A stretch of 64,000 bases of DNA from Hafnia alvei (GTDB taxonomy: Bacteria > Pseudomonadota > Gammaproteobacteria > Enterobacterales > Enterobacteriaceae), in contig NZ_FMIQ01000082.1 in the NCBI RefSeq assembly GCF_900095695.1, forward strand, positions 17,482 through 81,481. The letters are read 5' to 3'. Each line of letters opens with the position of its first letter. Position 1 is the stretch's first letter. The notes under the pieces were generated by a model, which searched no databases, had not been told where the DNA came from, and saw nothing but the letters and a program-made list of their open reading frames with translations. Of the stretch, positions 53,742-63,959 are shown piece by piece. The position numbers were made by a program, and so were the translations under genes.

Positions 53742-55244
53742 TTAATCCAACTTGGGATGCTGGTCGATAAGGCGTTGTTTTTGACGCTCCAACTCCTCAA
53801 TCTGCCCGTTAATATCTTCGACCTTCTGCTCAATGTTGTCATACGTTTCTTGTAACAACTCTTTGGCTTCAGCGCGGTCTGATGCCGCAGGCGTTGCACC
53901 ACGCAGCGGTTTGTTTGCGGTTTCTTTCATAAAGATCCCCGTTGCCAAACCTATCAATGCAACAACCATAAGGTAATACGCTGGCATATACAGGTTGTTT
54001 GTCGTCTCAACTAACCACGCGGCAATTGTTGGCGTTAAACCAGCCACCAGAACCGAGATGTTGAAGGAGATCGCCAAAGCACTGTAACGGATATGGGTTG
54101 GGAACATCGCAGGCAGCGTCGATGCCATAACGCCGGTGAAGGCATTCAGTAATACGGCAAGGATAAGCAGGCCTAAGAAGATCAACCCAATGACATCACT
54201 ATTAATCAGCTTGAAGCATGGGATTGCCAACAACAGTAAACCAACGCTGCCGAAAATAATAAAAGGCTTACGGCCATAACGGTCACTCATCAACCCCATC
54301 ACTGGCTGCACAAACAGCATGCCAATCATGATAGCAATGATGATCAGTACCCCATGGTCTTCAGAGTAATGCAGGTTATGTGATAAATAACTCGGCATAT
54401 ACGTCAGCAGCATGTAATAGGTTACGTTGGTTGAAATTACCACACCTACGCACGTTAATAAGCTTTTCCAATGCTGTGAAACGATTTGTCTAAATGAAGT
54501 CTTAGGCGGATTTTGGATCGCGTTGCGATCGTCTTTTTCCATTTTATCGACATGCTGTTGGAATGCTGGAGTCTCTTCCAGCGCATGACGCAGATAAAGA
54601 CCGATTAAGCCCAACGGAGCCGCAATAAAGAACGGAATACGCCAACCCCAATCAAGGAAGTCCTGCTCACCGACAATACTAGAAATAAGAACAACGACGC
54701 CTGCGCCAAGGACAAAACCGGCTATTGAACCAAAATCTAACCAGCTGCCCATAAATCCACGTTTTCTGTCTGGAGAATATTCGGCAACAAAGATTGCCGC
54801 ACCAGAATATTCACCACCGACAGAAAAGCCCTGAGCTAATTTAGCTAACAGCAGCAGAATCGGAGCCCAAATGCCGATAGAGGCATAGGAAGGGATTAAA
54901 CCAATACAGAACGTGCTGACGGCCATGATAATAATCGTGACGGACAGAACTTTTTGGCGACCAAATTTATCGCCCAATGCGCCGAAGAAAACGCCACCGA
55001 GAGGACGGATTAAAAATGGAACAGAGAATGTTGCTAGGGCGGCAATCATCTGAATGCCAGGATCTGCCCCGGGAAAAAATACCTGTCCAAGTGCATAGGC
55101 CACAAAGCCATATACACCAAAGTCGAACCACTCCATTGCATTACCAAGCGCAGCAGCGGTGATAGCTTTTTTTAATTTTTCATCATCAATAATTGTAATG
55201 TCGTTAATGTGTAGCGGCTTTGCCTGCTTTCTTCTTAATCTCAT
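53742..55244 (-). CDS. proP: Osmoprotectant/proton symporter ProP
   Basis: A 500-residue major facilitator that imports proline, betaine and ectoine in hyperosmotic conditions. It has twelve spans with MFS signatures (GALGDKFGRQKVL; MSDRYGRKP) and the family start ALGNAMEWFDFGVYG. The C-terminal coiled coil (about 455-497, EAKELLQETYDNIEQKVEDI then NGQIEELERQKQRLI) is typical of ProP and tunes osmotic activation. Length equals E. coli ProP. A CRP-like site lies about 230 bases upstream. Confidence 0.95.
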   Translation of the reverse strand: MRLRRKQAKPLHINDITIIDDEKLKKAITAAALGNAMEWFDFGVYGFVAYALGQVFFPGADPGIQMIAALATFSVPFLIRPLGGVFFGALGDKFGRQKVLSVTIIIMAVSTFCIGLIPSYASIGIWAPILLLLAKLAQGFSVGGEYSGAAIFVAEYSPDRKRGFMGSWLDFGSIAGFVLGAGVVVLISSIVGEQDFLDWGWRIPFFIAAPLGLIGLYLRHALEETPAFQQHVDKMEKDDRNAIQNPPKTSFRQIVSQHWKSLLTCVGVVISTNVTYYMLLTYMPSYLSHNLHYSEDHGVLIIIAIMIGMLFVQPVMGLMSDRYGRKPFIIFGSVGLLLLAIPCFKLINSDVIGLIFLGLLILAVLLNAFTGVMASTLPAMFPTHIRYSALAISFNISVLVAGLTPTIAAWLVETTNNLYMPAYYLMVVALIGLATGIFMKETANKPLRGATPAASDRAEAKELLQETYDNIEQKVEDINGQIEELERQKQRLIDQHPKLD

Positions 55245-55659
55245 TATCGTTTCCTTGCTAAATTTTGTGCTGCACAGCGAAAGCCATCTCGCTGAGGTGC
55301 ACGGTGGCCACTTATGCCTGATAGACGTGGCCTAAATCGCCGTCAATATGCGTTATTGGAGAGCCATTCTCCGCTAAACTACGCATTTCTCGGCCCTTTT
55401 ATCCTTATTTAATCCTTCAAATAACGCAGCGGGTAGATAACAATAATTCAACAAAATGGTCCAAATGTCAAAATTTGTGATCTTAGTCACCTGAAACGTA
55501 AAGATGATTTGGCTAGGAAAATAACTAGCAAAGCTTATATTAACGACAGGGAATTAATTAACGGATTAAATATTTTTACTATCAGGAAAGCTGAATAACG
55601 CGGGCTTTGAATGGCATCATTGAGTAGGCATCATCCGTGATACCCAAGCCAAAATTGAA
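55245..55659. other. Promoter-bearing stretch upstream of proP
   Basis: 415 bases between the proP start and the yfiB stop. A CRP-like site is at 55476-55491; no gene was seen. Confidence 0.5.
55476..55491. promoter_or_regulatory. CRP-like site upstream of proP
   Basis: TGTGATCTTAGTCACC fits TGTGA-N6-TCACA with one mismatch. The proP P1 promoter of E. coli is known to be CRP-controlled. Confidence 0.55.
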
Positions 55660-56145
55660 TTATGGTGACTCGATTACAATAGCAACGCGTCTATTTTCTG
55701 AGCGGCCTTGTTTAGTACTATTACTCGCAATCGGGTTACTCTCACCCATACCACGAGTCGTCAGATTCATTCGTGGGATCCCACCCTGAGAAAGTGCATC
55801 CGCCACGGTATTGGCTCTTTTCAAAGAGAGCTGTTGGTTATAGCTTTCGTCGCCATAATTATCAGTGTAGCCACTCAGACGCGCATGCATGATATTAATT
55901 TGCGCGAGCGTTTTACCCATTCGTTTTACTGTTTCAACGCTTTCTGGCGTTAGATTGGACTTATTGTTACCGAAAAGAACTTTCTCAGATAGGCCAAACA
56001 TCCACCCTTCTTCCGTTTGTTGAAAGCCTTGTTCTTTTAGTACTGCAATTTGTTCAGCGGTAAGCCCGCCTTTATGCTGACAGCCGGCCAAAAATAACAT
56101 GGCTAAGAACATGCCAATAAATTTCCAGTGAATATGCGTTTTCAC
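55660..56145 (-). CDS. yfiB: OmpA-domain outer membrane lipoprotein YfiB
   Basis: A 161-residue lipoprotein with lipobox LFLAGC and an OmpA-type peptidoglycan-binding domain (residues about 55-160, LTPESVETVKRMGKTL; GYTDNYGDESYNQQLSLKRA; GRSENRRVAIVI). In Pseudomonas and E. coli YfiB sequesters the inhibitor YfiR under envelope stress and so releases the diguanylate cyclase YfiN. It follows yfiN, the second gene of the operon. Confidence 0.92.
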   Translation of the reverse strand: MKTHIHWKFIGMFLAMLFLAGCQHKGGLTAEQIAVLKEQGFQQTEEGWMFGLSEKVLFGNNKSNLTPESVETVKRMGKTLAQINIMHARLSGYTDNYGDESYNQQLSLKRANTVADALSQGGIPRMNLTTRGMGESNPIASNSTKQGRSENRRVAIVIESP

Positions 56146-56182
56146 GTTTCCTACTCCCTATTTCTATTTTTTAACGTTCTCG

Positions 56183-57409
56183 TTATGAGATACTCCAACC
56201 ACCGCCGCTATGCTTGCTGTGATACATCGCGGCATCTGCCTTCTCTAATAATTCAACCGGCGTGCTCTGTGCATGTGAAAGCGTAAAGCCAATACTCAAT
56301 GAAATAAATACCGGCTCACCGTTAGGTAGATATATTGTTTCCCGCATTGCCTTAACAATTTTGTCTATGATTTGCATAACGTCATCCTTATGCGCAATGT
56401 GGCGCAATAAGATTGAAAACTCATCTCCGCCCATGCGAGCAACTAAGTCGTTCTTGCGAACTTGCATTCTCAGCCGCTCTGCGATAGTTGTCAGCACGTG
56501 ATCGCCGGCGGCATGCCCCCACGTATCATTCACCGCTTTAAAACCATCGCCATCAAGGAACATCACGCATATTTGTTCCTGCGCCGTATTCATGCTTTCC
56601 AACATGCTCATAAAGTTGGAGCGGTTAGGTAATGAGGTCAGTGGATCATGCAATGCTTTGTATGAAAGCTGATCGTTTTCATTCACCAAATCTGCCTGCT
56701 GTAGCTCCATCTCACGCAACAGGCTGTTGAAACCTCTACTGAGTTCATTAATCTCAGCAATTTGTGACGGTCTCACGCGCAAAGAAAACGCTCTATTTTC
56801 TCGGGCCGAACGAGCAACGTGCGCAATATTCTGTAACTCGTCAACAATTCCGGTGTGCATCCGGCGTACCAGCCACAATGACAGCAGTGCGGTAAGCACC
56901 AAACAGCTCAATAGACCGAGCATCAAGTTTCCAAGAAACTTTACCATCGTCGCGCCGCCTGCGGTCAGCGTCACATACCCCACAACTTCGTTTTCACTCA
57001 TCACAGGCTGCACAACCATTTTTGGCAGCAACCACTTGCGAATAGGATCATCGATGGTCATATGCAAACGAGTCGGTGAAGTCCAACTGGCCAGCAGTTC
57101 TTTCTTTTGATCATAAATGCGAGCCTCGTAAATTTGCTCTTTTCGCGCAATCAACGTGAGGGCTTCCTGAGCTGCGGGTTTGTCACCGAATACGACCGCC
57201 GCTGCGCTGGTGTAACTTATCGTTGACGCAACCAACTGCAAATTGTGCTCTGCATAGGTTTTCAACGTAAACACAGATAATACAGACAGCGGTATACCCG
57301 CCATAAGCAATGTAATCGCGATGATCATCAGATGAATGCGCTGAAACATGCGGCGTAAAGTCGGCCGCGGTTTTGGCATATTGGCGTTTGAGGCAAAAAT
57401 TTGATTCAT
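56183..57409 (-). CDS. dgcN: Diguanylate cyclase YfiN (DgcN)
   Basis: A 408-residue membrane enzyme that makes cyclic-di-GMP. It has a first span at residues 25-50, a periplasmic sensor loop (about 55-150), a second span near 160-180, HAMP, then a GGDEF domain (about 250-408) with RMGGDEF. The inhibitory I-site RxxD (RKND) lies five residues before GGDEF. Its start abuts the yfiR stop. In E. coli and Pseudomonas YfiR in the periplasm represses YfiN and YfiB relieves it; the order yfiR-yfiN-yfiB is conserved here. Confidence 0.93.
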   Translation of the reverse strand: MNQIFASNANMPKPRPTLRRMFQRIHLMIIAITLLMAGIPLSVLSVFTLKTYAEHNLQLVASTISYTSAAAVVFGDKPAAQEALTLIARKEQIYEARIYDQKKELLASWTSPTRLHMTIDDPIRKWLLPKMVVQPVMSENEVVGYVTLTAGGATMVKFLGNLMLGLLSCLVLTALLSLWLVRRMHTGIVDELQNIAHVARSARENRAFSLRVRPSQIAEINELSRGFNSLLREMELQQADLVNENDQLSYKALHDPLTSLPNRSNFMSMLESMNTAQEQICVMFLDGDGFKAVNDTWGHAAGDHVLTTIAERLRMQVRKNDLVARMGGDEFSILLRHIAHKDDVMQIIDKIVKAMRETIYLPNGEPVFISLSIGFTLSHAQSTPVELLEKADAAMYHSKHSGGGWSIS

Positions 57410-58003
57410 CTAATTACCCTTTTTCTTCGCCAAAAGCAGCACGTTAGGGTTCACCTGTACATTGCTGCGCGCCAGAATATCTAAGTTCAGGTCAAACGCG
57501 ATCCCTGAATTATCAATGCGTAAGCAAAATGCGCTGCCCTTAATACACTCTGGATTATCTTCTGCAATGGTTAAAATACTTTTTCCTTGCATGCTTTGTA
57601 TGAGCAACTCTTGATCGGCCGGTTTTATATTTCCGAAGTAAACCACATCGCATTGTTCAAGCAATTTCGTTGGTGAAAAATCAACGATCTGCGTAGATAC
57701 ATGACGACTAGGTAACACAATACTCTCCTCGACTAATAAGCGTGCATAGCGTGCAGGAGGAACAATACAAAGCTTGATAGGTTCAGGAGAATTGGCCCAG
57801 CGAGTATAGCGGATCATCCCAATAACAACTTTTGCAACTTCTTGTTCTTTAACAGCAATTAACTGTGGTGTGTCTACAGGCGTTTCGGCTGCTAAAACAT
57901 GAACGCTCTGTACTGATAGAACGAAAATTAAGGCTACAGCGGCTTTGCTCTGTATCCCTCTTAAATAATGACTAAGTTTTGTACGGATGGAGGGTGATAT
58001 CAT
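57410..58003 (-). CDS. yfiR: Periplasmic YfiN inhibitor YfiR
   Basis: A 197-residue YfiR/DUF4154 protein with signal peptide (to about residue 38, VLAAE) and two disulfide-type Cys pairs (KLCIVP/EQCDVV and ECIKGSAFCLRID). It binds YfiN in the periplasm and blocks cyclase activity. First gene of the yfiR-yfiN-yfiB operon. Confidence 0.91.
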   Translation of the reverse strand: MISPSIRTKLSHYLRGIQSKAAVALIFVLSVQSVHVLAAETPVDTPQLIAVKEQEVAKVVIGMIRYTRWANSPEPIKLCIVPPARYARLLVEESIVLPSRHVSTQIVDFSPTKLLEQCDVVYFGNIKPADQELLIQSMQGKSILTIAEDNPECIKGSAFCLRIDNSGIAFDLNLDILARSNVQVNPNVLLLAKKKGN

Positions 58004-58455
58004 GAAAAAAGAAGCCTAATGGCAACGGCCTCAGTTTTAATTAGGTTACACATTATTATTCCTCCGTTAACATCCGCCAGCATAATGAAAACATTAAGTA
58101 CAAAAAAAGTATACACGTAAACCATAGGATTTTTCTCGTGCGCGAATTTTTTGCACAATTACGGCGCTATTTTTATTAGATATAGCTGAAACTTCAATGA
58201 GATTGTTCCTTTTATTGTGCGGCCTATAAGCATCTCTACGCTAAGTAAACCAAATGCAACGCTGCTGCTCGTCAATATATCGGTTAGACACGTTTTCTCT
58301 TTAGCCAATAATTGTTCATTTATCTTTCAATGAACTAGGTGTATTTCGTTATGGGCATACACAAACAAAAGACATATCCTTGGCATCGGTATTATTAGCA
58401 GTATGCCGATATCCATTTAATGACCATAAAAAAACCGCCTTGACGGCGGTTCTAG
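58004..58455. other. Intergenic stretch upstream of yfiR
   Basis: About 450 AT-rich bases. Apart from the terminator of the AraC-type gene (58427-58452) nothing was recognised. Confidence 0.5.
58427..58452 (-). terminator. Intrinsic terminator after the AraC-type gene
   Basis: Stem AACCGCC / GGCGGTT with a TTGAC loop and T-run in the minus direction. Confidence 0.8.
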
Positions 58456-58827
58456 CTAGTCTCGCTTATTCATTTCCATTACCTCATCGAGGCTAGGATA
58501 CTGTCTTTTATCGCGAAACTTGGCTGGCGATGTTTCAAAGTGAGCTCTGAATACACGGCTAAATGTCTGCTGAGAGCTAAAGCCATATTTAAGCGCGATA
58601 TCAATAATTGGAAGCTCACTGGCGCACAGCAACGTTGCCGCTTCATGTAAGCGTCGTTTGCGAACATATTCAGCAATAGAGAGGCCTTGTTTCTGTTTGA
58701 ATTCACGCTGTAGATACCATTTTGAATACCCGCTTTTCGCTGCAATGGCATCAACCTTAATTGCCTCACTCAATTGAAGCTGTCCTTCTATCCACTGAAT
58801 AAGCTCGCTGACAATCACCTCTGACAT
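58456..58827 (-). CDS. AraC-family activator (MarA/SoxS/RamA-like)
   Basis: A 123-residue DNA-binding protein with only the AraC domain: two HTH motifs (AIAAKSGYSKWYLQREFKQK around residues 28-47 and IIDIALKYGFSSQQTFSRVF around 74-93). The length and sequence are close to RamA, MarA and SoxS, activators of efflux and stress genes, but it cannot be assigned to one of them. It is monocistronic. Confidence 0.88.
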   Translation of the reverse strand: MSEVIVSELIQWIEGQLQLSEAIKVDAIAAKSGYSKWYLQREFKQKQGLSIAEYVRKRRLHEAATLLCASELPIIDIALKYGFSSQQTFSRVFRAHFETSPAKFRDKRQYPSLDEVMEMNKRD

Positions 58828-59345
58828 TTATAACCTCTTTCTGTGAGCACCCGGCCTTTAACTGATACTCATAATTTCTTTAGCGCGCTGAGTCGCCGAT
58901 CCTGTTGTTAGCACCATCATCAGTACGCCATACATCGGCTCTACTTGCAGTATAAGATTATCTGTACATCTTTTGTTGTATCAACATAGTCTTATTGCCT
59001 ACAGAACGTCGAAAACTCGTCTCGCGGTTTTCTCAGCCATTGGGCAAGAAGCGTTCTCACTTCTCACCCAATTCTATTTTTGCTCTACTGTATTGCACTC
59101 TTCTCTAGAGGGAAATGTGCTCATATTATGTTCAGATTTATTCATTCTATACGAACTCCAGTTCTGATAATGGCGTATTGTAAGTGCCTGTATTTTTCAT
59201 CTGGTGCATTTCGTGCTAGAAGATACGGACTTTTCCCATTCAGAGCACGAATTTGCTCTAAAAAATGAGCGACCTATGGAACAAAACACCAAGAGCTAAA
59301 AAGGCAGATATGGTATGCTACACGCTACTATAAAAGGTGGTATGT
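58828..59345. other. Intergenic stretch between the AraC-type gene and the zinc-ribbon gene
   Basis: 518 AT-rich bases with two ORFs of about 60 codons that look spurious. No terminator or regulatory site was recognised. Confidence 0.5.
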
Positions 59346-59525
59346 ATGGCCTTAATGACTAAGGTTCTCGATATATTTAAAAGTAAGCAGGCGTTTGTTA
59401 TTTGTCAGGAATGCAATCACAAAGGTCGCTTTGATGAGTTCAAAATTGAAGACAGCATAATGATGCACTGCCCGCATTGTCATTATAGCTTCAATCGTAA
59501 ACGGCATAAAATCTCGTCTATTTAG
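59346..59525 (+). CDS. Small zinc-ribbon protein
   Basis: A 59-residue protein with paired Cys knuckles CQECNHKG (Cys-x2-Cys) and CPHCHYSF (Cys-x2-Cys), a classic zinc ribbon. ATG 59346 has AAAGGTGG about 5 bases upstream; an upstream GTG in the same frame is less likely. The function is unknown; such proteins often bind other regulators or nucleic acid. Confidence 0.7.
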   Translation: MALMTKVLDIFKSKQAFVICQECNHKGRFDEFKIEDSIMMHCPHCHYSFNRKRHKISSI

Positions 59526-59639
59526 CGGCTATCCTGCGTAACAAATACCCTGTAAAAATGGCGATTGTTGAAGATAGGTTGAACTTGCCTTGCTAAGATA
59601 TGTAGAGTGTATTTTGGCATTATCGTGGCAGGGAAATTT

Positions 59640-59780
59640 ATGCGATTTTTGATCAATACAATGACTGGGCTTGTCGTCATTTTACTTGCCATATGGACTG
59701 CATTCATTTTCGACTTCAACGAAGCCAATAGGCTCCCGCACTATTTATTTCACCATATTGAATCATTTTTCAGTCGCTGA
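59640..59780 (+). CDS. Small membrane protein (46 residues)
   Basis: ATG 59640 with AGGGA six bases upstream encodes a short protein with one hydrophobic helix (MTGLVVILLAIWTAFIF) followed by a soluble tail (DFNEANRLPHYLFHHIESFF). It is too short for most gene callers. The good ribosome-binding site and the single-span plan support it. Confidence 0.6.
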   Translation: MRFLINTMTGLVVILLAIWTAFIFDFNEANRLPHYLFHHIESFFSR

Positions 59781-59849
59781 TCCTTACCGTATAATGGTGG
59801 TAATAAGGTAGACCTGCACACTTTCCCCTTTAATCTGTAAGGATATATA

Positions 59850-60194
59850 ATGTCCCCCGCGTTAATCACCTATGGTGCGTTAGCTTTTGCTATTATTTGC
59901 GAAGTCATAGCCACGTCGATTCTTCCGCATACCAAAGAGTTTACTCGTCCTGCACTCACTATTGTCATGGCACTTCTATATGCCATTGCGTTTTATATGC
60001 TATCTATTGCAACGCGAACCATGCCCGTTGGCATTGCTTATGCGATATGGAGCTGCCTAGGGATCGTCCTCATTGCAGGCGCTAATTATATCTTATTCAA
60101 ACAAAGCCTCGATTTCCCTGCGATGATCGGCTTAGGGTTTATTATTGCTGGCGTACTGATCATTAATATATTTTCTCATTCGGTATCGCACTAA
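59850..60194 (+). CDS. SMR-family small multidrug efflux protein (EmrE-like)
   Basis: A 114-residue, four-span SMR protein. The essential membrane-embedded Glu is present as Glu18 (AIICEVIATSIL). PVGIAYAIWSCLGIVLIAGA and GLGFIIAGVLIINIFS are conserved with EmrE. Works as a dimer that exchanges protons for cationic drugs or guanidinium; the exact substrate is not predictable. Confidence 0.9.
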   Translation: MSPALITYGALAFAIICEVIATSILPHTKEFTRPALTIVMALLYAIAFYMLSIATRTMPVGIAYAIWSCLGIVLIAGANYILFKQSLDFPAMIGLGFIIAGVLIINIFSHSVSH

Positions 60195-60480
60195 TATTTT
60201 TAACGACCAGTTACTTGATGTATTCGTAGCTGGTTATAAATAGCAAGCCATTTAAATTACGCCAAGAACTCTTTTAAACATATACACTTACATTCCTTCA
60301 CAATCTTCTCCCCTTACGTCCTACTTTGCTTATTTATCCATTTGTGATTTTATCTTAAAATTATTGAATCGGTTAAATTTTAGCTTATAGTCTTTATATT
60401 AAGCATATATAAAAACACAGGCTCAGAGTGAGTTTCTTCATGATATGCTCCACACCAAATCAAGCGTTCAGGGATACGAA

Positions 60481-61416
60481 ATGAGTAATATCAATGAGAA
60501 ACAAATCCTCAAGCGAGTACGAAGCATAGATTTGAATTTACTCACTGTTTTTGAAGCTATTTTTAGTTGTAAGAGTGTGAGTCTGGCTGCCAAAACGCTG
60601 AATATATCGCCATCCGCAGTTAGCCAATCATTGCAGAAAATACGCAATCACTACAACGATATTCTCTTCATTCGACAGGGAAACGTATTACAGCCGACGC
60701 TCGTGTGTTTGAAAGTCCATGAGCAATTAGCCGAAATCATGCGTTTAGTTGATTTTTCCCTAAATAGCCGCGTTGATCCTCTTGAAAAGAAGAAGTTTAT
60801 TATTTATGCATCACAGTTTATGGCGACGTTCTATCTGCCAAAACTGATTAATCTGCTACAGCACCAGTCTCCTAACGTTGAGATCGTGCACCATACCTTG
60901 GCTGAAAATACCAACGTTGACGAACTATTGATTAATCGCCAAGCCGACCTTGTTTTTGATCTTCACCCTACGGCCAGTCACTCTGTCATTTCGGCCGAGT
61001 TTTCAACCGAAACACTCACGTTAGTATGCAGCACGGAACACCCTCGCCTCCAAGGTAAAGTCGATATTACACAGCTGTATAACGAGCGTTTCTGTGGCTT
61101 AAACTCGACGATTCCTTATATTATGCGTCGACAAGTTGAGCTTTCGCGCCTGTTTAAAGAACGGAACTTTATCTTCTCTAGTGATTCCGTCATGACTATT
61201 TTAAGCATTATACAAAGTACAGAATCCATTGGCCTCGTGCCCACCTCTTTGTTAACAGATAATCACTATCCTCATATCCGCCAGATCGATATTGATATTC
61301 CGTTCGATCCTGTTACGTTTTACGTTCTGCATAATAAACACGTCGCTGACTCACCGGGGTTTTCTCAACTTTTGGCTACCATCATGCAGCTGCAGCAAAG
61401 TTTGCATGAGAAGTAG
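60481..61416 (+). CDS. LysR-family regulator (LeuO/YbdO-like)
   Basis: A 311-residue LysR-type regulator. The HTH is in LLTVFEAIFSCKSVSLAAKT followed by LNISPSAVSQSLQKIRNHYN; the effector domain runs to the C-terminus. The RSIDLNLLTVFEAI start resembles LeuO, YbdO and YbeF. ATG 60481 (MSNINEKQ) is preferred to a start 36 bases upstream. The target is unknown. Confidence 0.87.
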   Translation: MSNINEKQILKRVRSIDLNLLTVFEAIFSCKSVSLAAKTLNISPSAVSQSLQKIRNHYNDILFIRQGNVLQPTLVCLKVHEQLAEIMRLVDFSLNSRVDPLEKKKFIIYASQFMATFYLPKLINLLQHQSPNVEIVHHTLAENTNVDELLINRQADLVFDLHPTASHSVISAEFSTETLTLVCSTEHPRLQGKVDITQLYNERFCGLNSTIPYIMRRQVELSRLFKERNFIFSSDSVMTILSIIQSTESIGLVPTSLLTDNHYPHIRQIDIDIPFDPVTFYVLHNKHVADSPGFSQLLATIMQLQQSLHEK

Positions 61417-61436
61417 TCGCTGCATTTAGCGGTACA

Positions 61437-62888
61437 CTACGCCAGACGAAATACCGAAATCGCCTGCTTGAGCGCATCGGCCTGGTGCCCTTGCTGCTGA
61501 GCCACCCTTACCGTCTCAGCCACATGGCTTACGTTTTCCTGCACGCTATTGTCAATTTGCGCGATGCTTTTATGCATTTGCGCAATGCTGACCCGCTGCT
61601 GGACGCTCATTTCCGATAACTCATCAACCAGCTGTGACAAATGTGTAATCGAACTCATGACTTCCTGCATGGTCACGCCAGCGGCGCTCACCTGTCGCGA
61701 TCCCGTTTGAGTGCAGCTGACTGATACTGCGATTAATTGACGTATTTCTTTCGCCGCATTTTCACAGCGCTGAGCCAGTATTCTGACCTCTGTAGCGACC
61801 ACGGAGAATCCTTTGCCATGCACACCGGCACGCGCTGCCTCCACGGAGGCATTAAGTGAAAGGATATTAGTTTGGAAAGCAATACCATCAATAATTTCTA
61901 GAATATTGCTGATGCGCACCGATTCTTCTCTAATCTGCGCCATCGTTTGGATTGTAGAAGAAATATTTTCGTCACCGCGAGCCGCGATATTTGTGGCTTT
62001 TAAGGATAATTCTTGAGCAAGTAATGCTTTCTCGCTGGTGTGCGCAGACACAGACGTCAGCTGCGCCATCGCACTAGCGACCACCGCGAGCGCCGATGCT
62101 TGCTCATCTGTTCGCTGCGATAGCGCTGAATTTTGCCGCAGAATACTTTCTGCATCACCTTGTACCATCGCTATCCCGTGGCTCACCTGACCAAGCGTAT
62201 TGCGCATCGTTTTCAAGGTGGAACTAAAGGTACGGGCAAAAGCAGAGTGGCTTGGGTGCTCCTCGCGATCTAATGTCAGACAGCCTGGCTCTCGATTAAT
62301 ATGTGATGCCAACTGTGCGACTTCGCTTGCCGAGCGCGCATCCCGTGCCATATGAACCGCCATATAAATCAGTATAGCCGTTTGTGCCACCACAAAAATT
62401 GCGTGGAAAACAACCATATGGAATCCAGGATGCATAAAGCAGACGATCCCATAAAGATCGTTTTCCTGTAAATAATTAAACAACAGATGATGAACCGCCG
62501 CAGTAAGCGCTCCCATAAGCAGCGGTCGATAATCTCGGTAAGCTAATAGCGCTGACAGCAGAACAAAGACCGAGAAATGAAACTCAGTCTCCCCTTCACC
62601 TAATTGGATCAATAAAGCAGCAAATCCTAATAGCGTAAACGCATAAAACAATCGGGTGATTAATTTTCCTGGAAACAACATCTTTATCAGCGTAGAGCTA
62701 AGTGCCAATATTAACCCCGCGATTAATGCGGTAGATATATGCTCATAATACCAGCCCACACCAACCGCAATAGCAAATAGCCCCCAGACGAGTAAAAACA
62801 TCAACAAATCGGCACGTCGGTAGATCAGTTCAAGTGAAACCGTCTCTGACGATTCACCTGTGTTCTGTAAGATTGTCGCTGTCACCAT
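61437..62888 (-). CDS. Methyl-accepting chemotaxis protein with membrane-embedded sensor
   Basis: A 483-residue chemoreceptor. Instead of a periplasmic ligand domain it has about six hydrophobic spans (residues 25-185) followed by a cytoplasmic signalling domain (about 215-483). The CheA/CheW contact hairpin is [20 protein letters not shown] and [20 protein letters not shown]. Such transmembrane-sensor MCPs may sense membrane energy state. ATG 62888 is preferred to the GTG at 62900. Confidence 0.9.
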   Translation of the reverse strand: MVTATILQNTGESSETVSLELIYRRADLLMFLLVWGLFAIAVGVGWYYEHISTALIAGLILALSSTLIKMLFPGKLITRLFYAFTLLGFAALLIQLGEGETEFHFSVFVLLSALLAYRDYRPLLMGALTAAVHHLLFNYLQENDLYGIVCFMHPGFHMVVFHAIFVVAQTAILIYMAVHMARDARSASEVAQLASHINREPGCLTLDREEHPSHSAFARTFSSTLKTMRNTLGQVSHGIAMVQGDAESILRQNSALSQRTDEQASALAVVASAMAQLTSVSAHTSEKALLAQELSLKATNIAARGDENISSTIQTMAQIREESVRISNILEIIDGIAFQTNILSLNASVEAARAGVHGKGFSVVATEVRILAQRCENAAKEIRQLIAVSVSCTQTGSRQVSAAGVTMQEVMSSITHLSQLVDELSEMSVQQRVSIAQMHKSIAQIDNSVQENVSHVAETVRVAQQQGHQADALKQAISVFRLA

Positions 62889-63210
62889 TTTATCATCCAC
62901 ACTGTCTGTGATTAGGATCGCTAACGTTTTTGCTTTGCTATCTCATCAAGCGTAGATGTTTTATGACTACGTGGTGGAAAATTTCATACCTATTTTCTCT
63001 GTAGAATTAAGAGGTAAGATTAGTTTTTGGCTGGGAAAGGCATCCTCAAAGTCATTCGCTTTGCTATGGCGGCGTTGAAAATAAATGTTCAGTTAAATTT
63101 ACATAAAAATGCCGCCTGAAATTCAGCAAAATTGTCCATACTGACTATCACTCTCATAAACTGTTTTTTAGCGCTATGCTTTTCATCACACATATAGAGG
63201 TGATAACACA
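62889..63210. other. Intergenic stretch between the chemoreceptor and GNAT genes
   Basis: About 320 bases with the two divergent promoters. No clear flagellar sigma-28 promoter was found; nothing else recognised. Confidence 0.45.
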
Positions 63211-63654
63211 ATGAAATTATTTACAGCCCAACTGCAAGACGTTAAGAAAATCCTTCCGCTTTACTTAGGCTACCGGGCATTTTACCAAGTCCCTGAATCA
63301 GCCGAAAAAGCCGAAAAATTCCTAACGGATAGGATCGCCAATCATGAATCCGTGATTTATTTTGTTGAAAAAGACGGCGTTCCTGTTGGATTCACGCAGC
63401 TGTATCCGCTGTTTTGTTCATTAGAAATGAAGCGTATTTGGCTGCTTTATGATCTGTATGTTGCCCCTGAAGCAAGAAAATCTGGGGTCGCGCAACAGCT
63501 GATTGCGCGCGCCGATCAACTGGCAAAAGAGACTGATTCCGCCTTCATCATGCTAAGCACGGCTACTGACAACGTTAAAGCTCAGGCCTTGTATGAAAAA
63601 GAAGGCTACGTTAGAGATACACAGTTCTTTGTTTACAACAAAATGCTGGGCTAA
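63211..63654 (+). CDS. GNAT-family N-acetyltransferase
   Basis: A 147-residue acetyltransferase. The acetyl-CoA-binding motif is in DLYVAPEARKSGVAQQLIAR (Q/RxxGxG/A type), and NVKAQALYEKEGYVRD is the typical C-terminal segment. It has its own ribosome-binding site (GAGGTGAT) about 8 bases upstream. The substrate is unknown. Confidence 0.9.
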   Translation: MKLFTAQLQDVKKILPLYLGYRAFYQVPESAEKAEKFLTDRIANHESVIYFVEKDGVPVGFTQLYPLFCSLEMKRIWLLYDLYVAPEARKSGVAQQLIARADQLAKETDSAFIMLSTATDNVKAQALYEKEGYVRDTQFFVYNKMLG

Positions 63655-63728
63655 CGGGCTCTACACAAAACGCTGTCATGCACTAGACTTTCAGAATAAA
63701 CAATAACTGAGTGAGCATTGAGGTTCTT

Positions 63729-63896
63729 ATGTGCAAAACTTTATCTGTTTTATTTATTCTGGTACTTGCTGGGTGCGCTGGTGGATACCATCATCAGAAA
63801 GCAACTGACGATCAAAGTCGTCAGCAAACCTGCCAAAACGCAGACGCTAATGCAGACAGCACCTGTGGCCACTCCATTGTTCCGAGCATGTATTAG
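63729..63896 (+). CDS. Small lipoprotein
   Basis: A 55-residue predicted lipoprotein: MCKTLSVLFILVLAGCAGG has a lipobox with Cys16, and the mature part is short, hydrophilic and contains two further Cys. ATG 63729 gives the lipoprotein start; the upstream GTG adds six residues. No function recognised. Confidence 0.65.
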   Translation: MCKTLSVLFILVLAGCAGGYHHQKATDDQSRQQTCQNADANADSTCGHSIVPSMY

Positions 63897-63920
63897 CGCT
63901 TGCTTAATCACATAAACGAC

Positions 63921-63945
63921 AAAGGCCACCGTTTGGTGGCCTTCT
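63921..63945. terminator. Intrinsic terminator at the right end of the window
   Basis: Stem AAGGCCACC / GGTGGCCTT with GTTT loop, between the lipoprotein gene and a converging frame. Confidence 0.8.
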
Positions 63946-63959
63946 AACTAGAATAACGA

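Noticed and set aside
62901..63000. Flagellar sigma-28 promoter for the chemoreceptor gene
   Set aside because: A TAAA...GATA pair exists on the minus strand but spacing and the GCC part do not match the consensus.
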